DNA of 64,000 bases from Pseudomonadota bacterium. GTDB lineage: Bacteria; Pseudomonadota; Gammaproteobacteria; Xanthomonadales; Rhodanobacteraceae. Under the pieces are notes generated by a model. It saw only the letters and a list, made by a program, of their open reading frames with translations. It made no database searches and was not told the DNA's origin. The translations under genes and the position numbers were made by a program. Shown one piece after another: positions 36,146 to 44,820 of the stretch (positions are counted from its first letter, which is position 1; each line of letters begins with the position of its first letter). The stretch lies in assembly GCA_018241365.1 (NCBI GenBank), contig JAFEDX010000191.1, forward strand, positions 1 to 64,000, written 5' to 3'.

Positions 36146-38470
36146 TCAGAAGGTCCTGCTGACGGAAATCCCGAACAGGCGCGGCGTGATGATCATGGCG
36201 TTGTCTTCCATTCTCCCGGTGATCGGGTTGAGCGCTCCCGCAACCGGAACGTAGTTCTGGAAGGTGCTTGCCTGCACGATGCCGCGCTGGTTGGTCACGT
36301 TCTTGACGTAGGCGTCGATGCTCCACTGGTCGCGGTTCAAGCCCGCGCGCAGATTGATGGTGTTGTAGCCCGGAATGGTCGGGCTCGACGGAAGCGGAGG
36401 CAGGACGCCGGCGATCGGGTAGCTGAACGCGAAGTCGGTCGAGCGCTCGCCGACGTACCGGTAGCTGGCGCCCACGTAACCGTGCCAGCCGCCGCCCAAT
36501 GCAAAATCGTAGTCGCCGTTCAAGCCCAGCGTGAATTGCGGAGCGTAGGGCAACGGATCGCCGCGCTTCCCGTTGGATGGGTAAGGGGCATCCTTGGTCA
36601 AGCTGGCATCGTTGTAGGAAGCGTTGGCCGACAACTTGAGGCCCGGCGCAGGCACCCACGCGATGGTGGCTTCCACGCCTTTGCTCTTGGCTTGCCCGCC
36701 ACTGGTCAGGAAGCTGAAATTGTTTTCGAAGGTATTCAGCGGGATCTTGGTCCAGTCGATGTAGTACGCGGACAAGTCCACCATCAGCCGGTCATCGGCT
36801 GACGTCGATTTCAAACCCACCTCGTAGTCGGTCAGTTTGGTCGGACTGAAGGTCGCCGGCACATTGGGGACTCCGACCGGGACAATGTTCGGGCCGCCGG
36901 GCAGGAAGCCGGAGGCCACCCGCGCATACAGCATGTTGTTGTCGTTGATGTGGAATGCCGGGGTCAATGAAAACGTGGTGCTGCTGTCGGAAGAACGCTT
37001 GTCGAGCAATACGGTAGGCGGAATCCCGCCGAAAAGAAGCCCATATCCGGTTTCGGTGTAGTGCTGTTTGTCGTGGCTGTAGCGCAAGCCCGCTTCCACG
37101 TCGAAACGGTCCGTGATGTGCCAGGTAATGCTTCCGTAGGCGGCGTAGGCCTCATAGGTGCTCGGCTGCAGGTCGCCGCCGATGGGGATGCCGAAGGGCG
37201 AGGGCTGCGGGGTGCCGCTGTAGTAGTCGCTCGGGTAGACGTCCTGCGCGTTGTTGCCGGTTTCGCGGGTCCAGAACACACCGCCCAGCCACTCCACCGT
37301 TTGCGATTTCGGTGATGACAGGCGGAATTCCTGGGTGGCCTTGGTCTGCGGGATCGTGGCCTGTTCGAGCGTGCCGTACGGCTGGCCATTCGCCTGCGGG
37401 CCGAGGTACAGGAGCGAAGTGGCATCGACATTGGTAACGGCATCGAGCGTGCTGTAGCTGCTCGACGACATCAGCTTCGCCCAGCCGAAATCGGTGTTGA
37501 GTGTCACGTTGTAGAGCCGGTAATGCCCGTCGAAGGCATCGCCGCCCAGCATGGCAAAGCGCTGCTGCAGGTCCCCATAGACTGGCTGCAGCGTGTCGGG
37601 GTCGAGGGCCACGATCGCGGAACCCGCGCCGGTGAGATTTTGCGCCAGCGCAGTCACGCGCACCGAGGTCCTGTCGGTGGGTGTCCACAACAGCGACACG
37701 CGCCCACCCTTGATCTTGCTTTCGTTCACGTCGGTTTTGCCGCGTCCGGCGTCGTCGACGAAGCCGGGAACGGTCTCGTCGTACACATTGGCGCGGACCG
37801 CCAATTTGTCCTTGACCAGCGGCAGATTCACCATGCCGTGCACGTCGAAACCATTGCCGCCGCCATCCACGCTGGTGCCTCCCAGTTGCAGGCGCCCGGA
37901 ATAGTTCTCGGTATCGGGTGGAATGGTGATGAACCGGATCACGCCGCCCAACGCGCCCGCGCCGTACAGCGTGCCCTGCGGGCCGCGCAGCACTTCGATG
38001 CGTTCGACGTCGGCGGGATCGAGATCCGGGCTCAACTGTGAGCCAAGAGCGAACACGCTGCTGGAACCGAACGGGGTTTCGTCCACGTACACGCCGACCG
38101 AAGCGCTGGGTTGCGCCGAACCCGAAGCAATGCCGCGGATGCTCAGCTCGGTCATGCCCGGCCCGAGCGAAATCGCGTCGAGTCCCGGCACGCTCGCCGC
38201 GTAGTCGGAGAAATCCTGCAGGTGTTGGCGCTCGATGTCGTGATAGGTCAGCGCGGAAACCGCCATCGGTACCTTCTGCAGCGTTTCGTTTCGCCGGTTG
38301 GCGGTGACGACGATGGTGGGGAGCGTGGTCACTTCGTGTGACGGCGCCTGGGACTTCTCCGGCGCGGTGTCGGACGACGGCGCATTTTGCGCACGCGCCA
38401 GTGGAGCTGAAAGGAGCGCCGCCGTGATCGCGGCCGAAAGAAGCGAAAACCCGATGCGCCTGGTGTTCAT
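36146..38470 (-). CDS. TonB-dependent outer-membrane receptor
   Basis: 774 residues. Signal peptide at 1-27 (cut after ARA), a TonB-box-like TIVVTA at 52-57, a plug domain (VPMAVSALTYHDIERQHLQD, GMTELSIRGIASGSAQPSAS, VERIEVLRGPQGTLYGAGAL) and a 22-strand-type barrel ending in the terminal phenylalanine of GISVSRTF. Late barrel blocks YAPQFTLGLNGDYDF and NTINLRAGLNRDQWSIDAYV are typical. It would import a substrate too large for porins, energised by TonB. The substrate is suggested only by the downstream hydrolases, permease and epimerase. It is the first gene of the cluster, with its own promoter at 38514-38542. Confidence 0.95.
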   Translation of the reverse strand: MNTRRIGFSLLSAAITAALLSAPLARAQNAPSSDTAPEKSQAPSHEVTTLPTIVVTANRRNETLQKVPMAVSALTYHDIERQHLQDFSDYAASVPGLDAISLGPGMTELSIRGIASGSAQPSASVGVYVDETPFGSSSVFALGSQLSPDLDPADVERIEVLRGPQGTLYGAGALGGVIRFITIPPDTENYSGRLQLGGTSVDGGGNGFDVHGMVNLPLVKDKLAVRANVYDETVPGFVDDAGRGKTDVNESKIKGGRVSLLWTPTDRTSVRVTALAQNLTGAGSAIVALDPDTLQPVYGDLQQRFAMLGGDAFDGHYRLYNVTLNTDFGWAKLMSSSSYSTLDAVTNVDATSLLYLGPQANGQPYGTLEQATIPQTKATQEFRLSSPKSQTVEWLGGVFWTRETGNNAQDVYPSDYYSGTPQPSPFGIPIGGDLQPSTYEAYAAYGSITWHITDRFDVEAGLRYSHDKQHYTETGYGLLFGGIPPTVLLDKRSSDSSTTFSLTPAFHINDNNMLYARVASGFLPGGPNIVPVGVPNVPATFSPTKLTDYEVGLKSTSADDRLMVDLSAYYIDWTKIPLNTFENNFSFLTSGGQAKSKGVEATIAWVPAPGLKLSANASYNDASLTKDAPYPSNGKRGDPLPYAPQFTLGLNGDYDFALGGGWHGYVGASYRYVGERSTDFAFSYPIAGVLPPLPSSPTIPGYNTINLRAGLNRDQWSIDAYVKNVTNQRGIVQASTFQNYVPVAGALNPITGRMEDNAMIITPRLFGISVSRTF

Positions 38471-38512
38471 GGATCACCCTCCTGAGCATGGCGGCGAGCC
38501 GCTGTCAGGCCA

Positions 38513-38542
38513 ATTGTTACAATAATCACATAATCGTGTCAA
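38513..38542 (-). promoter_or_regulatory. Promoter of the TonB-receptor operon with palindrome over -10
   Basis: On the minus strand TTGACA (38542-38537), a 17-bp spacer, then TAACAA (38519-38514). The -10 lies within the perfect dyad ATTGT-T-ACAAT at 38513-38523. The whole region is AT-rich against a GC-rich background. A regulator binding the dyad would block polymerase; the RpiR-type protein encoded at the other end of the cluster is the natural candidate. Confidence 0.6.
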
Positions 38543-38668
38543 TGTTATTTGTATATCAATCTGCATCGTTGCCTGGCGGGCAGGCGAACCCGAAGACTTC
38601 CGTCACTTGCGATGCGCCGTCGTGCGTGCTGCACTTGCCCGTTGTCGCTTGGGGCGGAGAACGGTTCG

Positions 38669-41371
38669 ATGCGTGTGATTGCTGCAATCGTGGTGGCGAG
38701 CCTGCTGGCATTTGCGGGTACGATCCAGGCGAAACCGCCGCAAACCCCTGCGCAACGCGCGGCGAAGGCGGAATCCGCCGCCACGCCGCCGCTGACGCGC
38801 CTGCCCGACTGGGCGGTGCCTGAATCCTACGATCTCGCGCTGAAGAGCGACCCCAGCCAGCCGGGTTACAGCGGCACGGTGACGATCGCGGTGGATCTCA
38901 AGCGCGCGTCAAACCACCTGTGGTTGCACGGCAAGGATCTGAAGGTTGCGTCGGTCACCGTCACCGACGCCCGCGGCAGGACGCACGCCGGCAAGTATGT
39001 CGAGGCCGCACCCAGGGCCGGCGTGGCGCGCGTGGATTTCGGCTCGACCTTGCGGCCACAACAGCTCAAGTTGAAGTTCGAATTCAGCGCGCCGTACAAC
39101 CAGACCTTGCAGGGTTATTACAAAGTCGTGTTCGCCGGCAACGCCTACGCGATGACCCAGTTCGAACCGATCAGCGCGCGTTTTGCGTTCCCCTGCTTCG
39201 ACGAACCCGGTTTCAAGGTTCCGATGACGCTGTCGCTCACCGTTCCCGATGCCGACAAGGCCGTCGCGAATACCGGCGACGTCAAGACGGTTGCGGCCGG
39301 GATGGGCTGGAAGACCGTCGCGTTCGCGCCAACCAGGCCACTGCCGACTTACCTGTATGCGTGGGCGGTCGGTCCCTGGGACATCGTGGATGGTCCGACG
39401 ATTCCGCCGAACCCGTGGCGTGCCGAGCCCGTGCCGGTGCGCGGCATTGCCACCAAGGGCAACGGCGACAAGATGCAGCGCGCGCTGGCGATGGTGCCGG
39501 CCATCATCGAACACGAAGAGGCCTATTTCGGCTTCGGCTATCCGTTTGGCAAGCTTGATCTCGCCGCGCTGCCGGATTTCTCGGCGGGCGCGATGGAGAA
39601 CCCGGGCCTCGTCACTTTCCGCGACTGGCTGCTGCTGCTCGAAAAAGGTTCCGCGCCGAACGCGGTGCGCAGCACCTTCAACGTCGAGGCGCACGAGCTG
39701 GCGCATCAGTGGACAGGCGACACCGTTACCACACGATGGTGGAACGACATCTGGCTCAACGAGGCCTTTGCCACCTGGATGCAGCAGAAAATCGAGGGCG
39801 AGATCCATCCAGACTGGCACGCGCACCTCGCGCGCATCGAGGGCGGGCAGGGCGCAATGCGCAGCGACAGCCTGGTCAGCGCACGCATGATCCGCCAGCC
39901 GATCACCGGCAACGGCGACATCCAGACCGCATTCGACGGCATCACCTACCAGAAGGGCGCCGCGGTCATCGGCATGTTCGAGAATTTCGTCGGCCCCAAG
40001 GTGTTCCAGCAGGGCATGCAGGCGTACATCAAGGCACATGCCTTTGGCAATGCCGACGCCGATGACCTGGTGGACGCGATTGCGAAGGCTGCAGGCAAGG
40101 GTGAGGCCTTCAAGCAGGCATTCAAGAGCTTCCTCGACCAGAACGGCGTGCCGCTGGTTGCGACCAGACTCGATTGCGGCGCGAAGGGCGGCGCGGTGTT
40201 GGAACTGGCGCAGAGCCGCTATCTGCCGCTCGGTTCCACCGGCAAACCGGACCAGTTGTGGGGTGTTCCGGTGTGCGTGCGCTTCCCGAATGGCGTGCAG
40301 TGCCAGATGCTGGACGACAAGACGGGCACGATGAAAATCGCGGGCGGCCAGTGCCCGGCTTGGTACATGCCGAACGCGGATGGCAATGGCTACTACCGGT
40401 TCGAGATGGCCAAGGCCGATCGTGTGGCACTCAGCAAGGTCATCGCGCAACGCGATGACGGCGAGCAACTGGTGTATGCCGATGCCATCGGCGCCGCGTT
40501 CCAGCGCGGCGCCCTCGATGCCGGCGAAGTGTTGGAGGCGATGCGCGAACTGGCGCCGTCGAAAGTGCGGCAGGTCGCGTTGGCGCCACTCGGCACGGTC
40601 GAGTGGATCTACGACCACGAAGCGCATACGGATGCCCAGAAAGCCGCGATCCGCGGTGCGGTGACGAAAGCCTATCTGCCGCGGCTCGAAGCGCTGGGTT
40701 ACCAGCGGCGCGCGGGCGAGTCGGCCGATGACGTGCTGATGCGCTCGTCGCTGGCGAGCACGCTGGGGCTGGAGTTCAAGCTCCCAACCGTGCGTGCGGC
40801 GTTGCTCAAACAGGGCGATGCGGCGCTCAAGATTGGCAAGGACGGTTTGCCGAACCTGCTGGCCGCGAATCCGGACCTGCTGCGTATCGCCTTGGCGGTC
40901 GCGGTCGAGCAGAACGGCAAGCCCGCGGTCGATGAGTTGATCGCGGCAATCCCGAAGACCACCGATCCGGTCCGTCGCAACGCGATGCTCGACGCGCTCG
41001 GCCATGCGCAAGGCGCCGAGGCGGACGTGGTCCGCAACTTTGCGCTGACGCCTCAGGTCAAGGTTGGCGAAATGGGCATGCTGCTGATGGGCCAACGCGA
41101 CACCGTGGCGGAGCGCGATGACCTGTGGAACTGGTTCACCGCCAATTTCAACAGGATCGTCGCGCGCACCGGGGTGTTCTCGGGCGGCTACCTGCCACGG
41201 TTGGCGGCGGGCGGCGGCTGCTCGGATGCCGAGGCGCAACGCGTGGAAGCCTACTTCAAACCGCGGCTTGCTGACGTGCCGGGATTGCCGCGCGGGCTGG
41301 CACAGACCCACGAGTCGATCATGTTGTGCTCGGCCCTGAAGGCGCACCAGAACCCGGCATCGATCCAGTGA
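38669..41371 (+). CDS. M1 family zinc aminopeptidase, secreted
   Basis: 900 residues. Signal peptide at about 1-21 (MRVIAAIVVASLLAFAGTIQ-A), the exopeptidase motif GAMENPG near residue 307, and the zinc site HELAHQW near 342 with the third ligand Glu in WLNEAFATWM. The C-terminal ERAP1-like helical domain follows. It removes N-terminal residues from peptides in the periplasm. It is divergent from the TonB receptor and could provide substrate peptides to that cluster, which is inference from position. Its stop overlaps the GTG start of prmC. Confidence 0.95.
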   Translation: MRVIAAIVVASLLAFAGTIQAKPPQTPAQRAAKAESAATPPLTRLPDWAVPESYDLALKSDPSQPGYSGTVTIAVDLKRASNHLWLHGKDLKVASVTVTDARGRTHAGKYVEAAPRAGVARVDFGSTLRPQQLKLKFEFSAPYNQTLQGYYKVVFAGNAYAMTQFEPISARFAFPCFDEPGFKVPMTLSLTVPDADKAVANTGDVKTVAAGMGWKTVAFAPTRPLPTYLYAWAVGPWDIVDGPTIPPNPWRAEPVPVRGIATKGNGDKMQRALAMVPAIIEHEEAYFGFGYPFGKLDLAALPDFSAGAMENPGLVTFRDWLLLLEKGSAPNAVRSTFNVEAHELAHQWTGDTVTTRWWNDIWLNEAFATWMQQKIEGEIHPDWHAHLARIEGGQGAMRSDSLVSARMIRQPITGNGDIQTAFDGITYQKGAAVIGMFENFVGPKVFQQGMQAYIKAHAFGNADADDLVDAIAKAAGKGEAFKQAFKSFLDQNGVPLVATRLDCGAKGGAVLELAQSRYLPLGSTGKPDQLWGVPVCVRFPNGVQCQMLDDKTGTMKIAGGQCPAWYMPNADGNGYYRFEMAKADRVALSKVIAQRDDGEQLVYADAIGAAFQRGALDAGEVLEAMRELAPSKVRQVALAPLGTVEWIYDHEAHTDAQKAAIRGAVTKAYLPRLEALGYQRRAGESADDVLMRSSLASTLGLEFKLPTVRAALLKQGDAALKIGKDGLPNLLAANPDLLRIALAVAVEQNGKPAVDELIAAIPKTTDPVRRNAMLDALGHAQGAEADVVRNFALTPQVKVGEMGMLLMGQRDTVAERDDLWNWFTANFNRIVARTGVFSGGYLPRLAAGGGCSDAEAQRVEAYFKPRLADVPGLPRGLAQTHESIMLCSALKAHQNPASIQ

Positions 41372-42207
41372 CCACGGTGCGTGCGCTGCTCGATGAAGGT
41401 GCGCGCGCCATTTCCGGCGGTGAACCGCGGCGCGAAGCCGCGCTACTGTTGCGCCACGTGCTGGGTGTGTCGGATGCGTGGCTGGTCGCGCACGCGGACG
41501 ACGTGGTTGATCCGGCGCAAACGGTGGCGTATCACGCATTGATCGGACGCCGCGCACGCGGTGAACCGGTGGCCTATCTCGTCGGTACGCGCGGCTTTCG
41601 CGATCTGGAACTGGAAGTCACGCCCGACGTGTTGATCCCGCGTCCGGAAACCGAGCTGCTGGTCGAACTGGCACTGCGGCGTATTCCTGCCGATGCGGAA
41701 TACGCTGTGGCCGATCTCGGCACCGGCTCCGGTGCCATCGCGTTGGCGATCGCGCAGGCGCGGCCACACGCGCATGTGCTGTTGACCGACATCAGCGATG
41801 CCGCGCTGCAGGTGGCACGCGACAATGCAGCGCAGCTTGGCGTCGGCAATGTCGAATTCCGCCAAGGCAGCTGGTGCGCGCCACTGGCAGCTGCACGCTT
41901 CGACCTGATCGTCTCCAACCCGCCGTATATCGCAGTCGGCGACCTGCACCTGCGCCAGGGTGATCTGCGCTTCGAGCCGCCCGCCGCCTTGTCATCCGGC
42001 ACGGATGGACTCGATGCCATCCGCACCATCGTGCGTGACGCGCGTGCGCACCTTCACGCCGGTGGCTGGCTGCTGCTCGAACACGGATTCGATCAAGGGC
42101 AGGCCGTGCGCGGATTGTTCGATGCATGCGGCTACTCCGAAATCTTCACCGAACGCGACCTCGAAGGCCGCGAACGCGCGAGCGGCGGAAGGCGGCCTGG
42201 CGCTTGA
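41368..42207 (+). CDS. prmC: Peptide chain release factor N5-glutamine methyltransferase
   Basis: 279 residues. The N-terminal helical domain (ALLLRHVLGVSDAWLVAHAD), the signature RRARGEPVAYLVGTRGFRDL, DVLIPRPETELLVELAL, the SAM-binding VADLGTGSGAIALAIA and the catalytic NPPY in FDLIVSNPPYIAV identify PrmC/HemK, which methylates the Gln of the GGQ motif in release factors. The GTG start at 41368 overlaps the aminopeptidase stop (GTGA). Its usual partner prfA is not next to it. Confidence 0.95.
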   Translation: MTTVRALLDEGARAISGGEPRREAALLLRHVLGVSDAWLVAHADDVVDPAQTVAYHALIGRRARGEPVAYLVGTRGFRDLELEVTPDVLIPRPETELLVELALRRIPADAEYAVADLGTGSGAIALAIAQARPHAHVLLTDISDAALQVARDNAAQLGVGNVEFRQGSWCAPLAAARFDLIVSNPPYIAVGDLHLRQGDLRFEPPAALSSGTDGLDAIRTIVRDARAHLHAGGWLLLEHGFDQGQAVRGLFDACGYSEIFTERDLEGRERASGGRRPGA

Positions 42208-42297
42208 GTCAAACGGCGGCGGAGCCGTCCGCTGGGCTGTCTTGGTGGCACGTTGGCGATCGGATAAGCTGATCGCCGTGGGTGATCCGGAGTGAGT

Positions 42298-44178
42298 ATG
42301 TTCGGAGAGTCCGAGGCCGTCTTCCTGAGCTACGCGTCCGAAGACTTTGCGGCGGCCGAGCGCGTTGCCACGGGACTGCGCGCTGCCGGGATCGAAGTGT
42401 GGCTGGACAAGAGCGAGCTCCGTGGCGGCGACTCCTGGGATGCGATGATCCGCGACAGGATCCGCGGGTGCAGCTTGTTCGTGGCCTTGATCTCTGCGCA
42501 TTCGCGCGCGCGTGCGGAAGGTTATTTCCGCTTCGAGTGGAAGCTGGCCGTCGACCGCTCCCACCACATGGCGAGTGATCGTCCGTTCCTGCTGCCGATT
42601 GTCGTCGACGGGATTCGAGAGACCGATACGCGCGTGCCCGACCGGTTCCGGGAGGTGCAGTGGACGCGTGCATCCGGGGGCGAGCTGGCGCCGGAATTCG
42701 TCGAGCGCGTGCGCCGCATTCTGGAGGGCGGCGACCGTGCGGTAGCTCGGTCTTTGTCTACACTGCCGGAATCGGCGCAGTGGTTGGCCGGTGTGCCGGA
42801 CAAGTCGCTCGCCGTGATGCCGTTTGCGAATCTCAACAGGGATCCGGAGAACGAGTACTTCAGCGAAGGGCTCGCGGAAGAAATCCTCACTGCGCTGACC
42901 GAAGTAGAGGAACTGCACGTCGCGGCGCGCAGCTCCTCGTTCTATTTCAAGGGACGGTCGACAGACCTGCAGGAAATCGCCCGGCGCCTGCGGGTGGCGC
43001 ATATCCTGGAAGGGAGCGTGCGACGGGCGGGGAATCGCGTGCGCGTGACGGTGCAGCTGGTGGACGTGCGCAACGGTTTCCAGCTCTGGTCCGAACGCTA
43101 CGATCGCGAGATGGAGGATGTGTTCGCCATCCAGGACGAGATTACATCCGCCATCGTGCAGCACCTCAAGCTCAAGTTGCTCGACAGGAAAGAAGCGCGG
43201 GCTGCCGATGCGCCCGCCGATATCGAAACCTACAACCTGTATCTCAAGGGTCGGTTCCATTGGGCGCAGCGGCCCCCGGGCCTTGCGAAGGCCATGGAGT
43301 ACTTCAAGCAGGCGATCGACCGCGATCCGAATTACGCCCGCGCACGCGCCGGACTCGCGGATTGCTACACCTGTCTGGGGGCGTGGGAGAGTGGGGTGGT
43401 TCCCCCAAGGGAGGCCATGCCACTGGCACTTGAGGCTGCCGACAAGGCGCTGGAACTCGACAGCCGCCTGGTGGAGGCACACACCAGCTTGGCTTATCGC
43501 ACGACGAACTACGAATGGGACTGGGAGGGCGCCGAGGCTCGTTTCAAGCTTGCCTTCGACCTGAATCCCAATTATTCCGTATGCCACCACTGGTACTCGC
43601 ATCTGTTGGTCGCCCTCGGTCGTACCGATGAGTCCCTCAAGGAAAGCAAGCGCTGCTTGGAGCTCGACCCGCTCGATCACCTGACCAACGCACATCTGGC
43701 GTGGCACCACCTGTTCTCCCGCCAGTTCGAAGAAGCGGTCGAGCAGTGCGCGAAGACTGAGGAAATGCACCCCGATACGTTCATCGTCAGGTATTTTCTC
43801 GGCTTGGCCGAGGAACAACTGGGGCACGTTGATCGAGCGGTCGAGACATTGCGGATGGCCGTCAAGCTGGCCGGCAGCATTACCTACGCGACGGCCGGGC
43901 TGGGGCACCTCTATGGGCGTTGCGGCAGGACCGCCGAGGCGCGGGCCATCTATGACGAGCTGGGTGCCAGGGCGAAACAGGGTTATGTGCCCGCCTACGA
44001 TTTCGCGATCGTCTGCGTCGGGCTGGGCTGGAAGGACCAGGCCTTCGAGTATTTGTCCAAGGCCTACGACGAGCGCTCCGGGTGGATGACCTATCTGAAG
44101 GGCGATTCCCGACTCGACCCGTTGCGCAGCGACACGAGATTCCAGGATTTGATGCAGCGCTTGCGACTGGCGCCATGA
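42298..44178 (+). CDS. TIR-domain / TolB-like / tetratricopeptide protein
   Basis: 626 residues. Residues about 5-145 form a TIR domain: AVFLSYASEDFAAAERVATG, IEVWLDKSELRGGDSWDAMI, SLFVALISAHSR, with Glu80 in YFRFEWKLA at the usual NADase glutamate position. Residues about 167-300 match the TolB-like (FlgO-type) module (SLAVMPFANLNRDPENEYFS, then EGLAEEILTALTEVEELHVA). From about 305 to the end are TPR helices. In related proteins the TolB-TPR part is joined to a DNA-binding or cyclase domain; here a TIR takes that place. ATG at 42298 with GGAG 5 bp before it. No membrane segment or partner gene is evident. Confidence 0.88.
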   Translation: MFGESEAVFLSYASEDFAAAERVATGLRAAGIEVWLDKSELRGGDSWDAMIRDRIRGCSLFVALISAHSRARAEGYFRFEWKLAVDRSHHMASDRPFLLPIVVDGIRETDTRVPDRFREVQWTRASGGELAPEFVERVRRILEGGDRAVARSLSTLPESAQWLAGVPDKSLAVMPFANLNRDPENEYFSEGLAEEILTALTEVEELHVAARSSSFYFKGRSTDLQEIARRLRVAHILEGSVRRAGNRVRVTVQLVDVRNGFQLWSERYDREMEDVFAIQDEITSAIVQHLKLKLLDRKEARAADAPADIETYNLYLKGRFHWAQRPPGLAKAMEYFKQAIDRDPNYARARAGLADCYTCLGAWESGVVPPREAMPLALEAADKALELDSRLVEAHTSLAYRTTNYEWDWEGAEARFKLAFDLNPNYSVCHHWYSHLLVALGRTDESLKESKRCLELDPLDHLTNAHLAWHHLFSRQFEEAVEQCAKTEEMHPDTFIVRYFLGLAEEQLGHVDRAVETLRMAVKLAGSITYATAGLGHLYGRCGRTAEARAIYDELGARAKQGYVPAYDFAIVCVGLGWKDQAFEYLSKAYDERSGWMTYLKGDSRLDPLRSDTRFQDLMQRLRLAP

Positions 44179-44357
44179 TTGGAGCGGTGTGCAATATCGC
44201 GGTTGATCAAGGGGCGGTAGCCGGGCGCAGTCTGAAGTGGCCAAGGCCAGGCCCTGCCGGATCAATCGGATACCGCCGATCGTCGTCAAACCTGCGATGC
44301 AGGTGGAGCCGTTCACGTTGACACACGATCGTTTCGCATGTTGGTCGATGCAGTCGC

Positions 44358-44404
44358 TTGACAAATAAAACGACAGGTGTAGTGTTCACACAAACTACGT
44401 TTGT
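44358..44404 (+). promoter_or_regulatory. Promoter and operator of the BlaI-M56 unit
   Basis: TTGACA at 44358-44363 is followed after 16 bp by TAGTGT (44380-44385), a weak -10. A perfect dyad ACAAAC-TAC-GTTTGT lies at 44390-44404, 17 bp before the blaI-like start codon. BlaI/MecI repressors bind such dyads in their own promoters. The rest of the 243-bp gap (44179-44357) shows no feature I can name beyond a small ACCTGC/GCAGGT hairpin. Confidence 0.6.
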
Positions 44405-44421
44405 CGTTGAGTTGCCGAACC

Positions 44422-44820
44422 ATGAGCAAACCCATCAATCCGCCCATCAGCGAAGCCGAAAGTCGGGTGATGGAGCAGTTGTGGAAGCGTGCGCCGCAGG
44501 GGTCGGAAGACCTCGTGGCCGCATTGCATGCCGATACCGGCTGGCATGAGAACACCGTGCGCACGCTGCTGAATCGCCTGATACGCAAACGCGCGGTTCG
44601 CGCCGAGCGCGACGGCCGGCGTTTCCTGTATTCGCCCGTGCTGACGCGCGAGGCGTGGCAGTCGGCGGAAAGCCGCAGCCTGCTGGATCGCGTGTTCGGC
44701 GGACGCGTTGCGCCGCTGCTGGTGCACTTCACTCGCAACGAAAAGCTGGGTGCGAAGGACATTGCCGAACTTCGCAAGCTGGTCGACCAACTGGAAAAAA
44801 AGGAGCGCCGTCATGACTGA
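44422..44820 (+). CDS. BlaI/MecI/CopY-family transcriptional repressor
   Basis: 132 residues. Winged helix with ISEAESRVMEQLWKRAPQGS, WHENTVRTLLNRLIRKRAVR and RDGRRFLYSPVLTREAWQSA, plus a C-terminal dimerisation helix. These repressors are usually inactivated by proteolysis triggered by a membrane M56 protease encoded next door, as here. The stop overlaps the M56 gene start by 8 bp. The dyad at 44390-44404 is the likely operator. No beta-lactamase gene follows, so the regulon is not the classic bla one. Confidence 0.93.
   Translation: MSKPINPPISEAESRVMEQLWKRAPQGSEDLVAALHADTGWHENTVRTLLNRLIRKRAVRAERDGRRFLYSPVLTREAWQSAESRSLLDRVFGGRVAPLLVHFTRNEKLGAKDIAELRKLVDQLEKKERRHD

Noticed and set aside
38909-41557. 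Long open frame of 882 codons on the minus strand opposite the M1 aminopeptidase gene
   Set aside because: Its translation is Arg/His-rich without any domain and it lies antisense to a gene with clear GAMEN and HELAH motifs; it is a high-GC shadow frame.
41992-44364. Open frame of 790 codons antisense to prmC and the TIR-TPR gene
   Set aside because: No recognisable domain, spans two real genes and a promoter.
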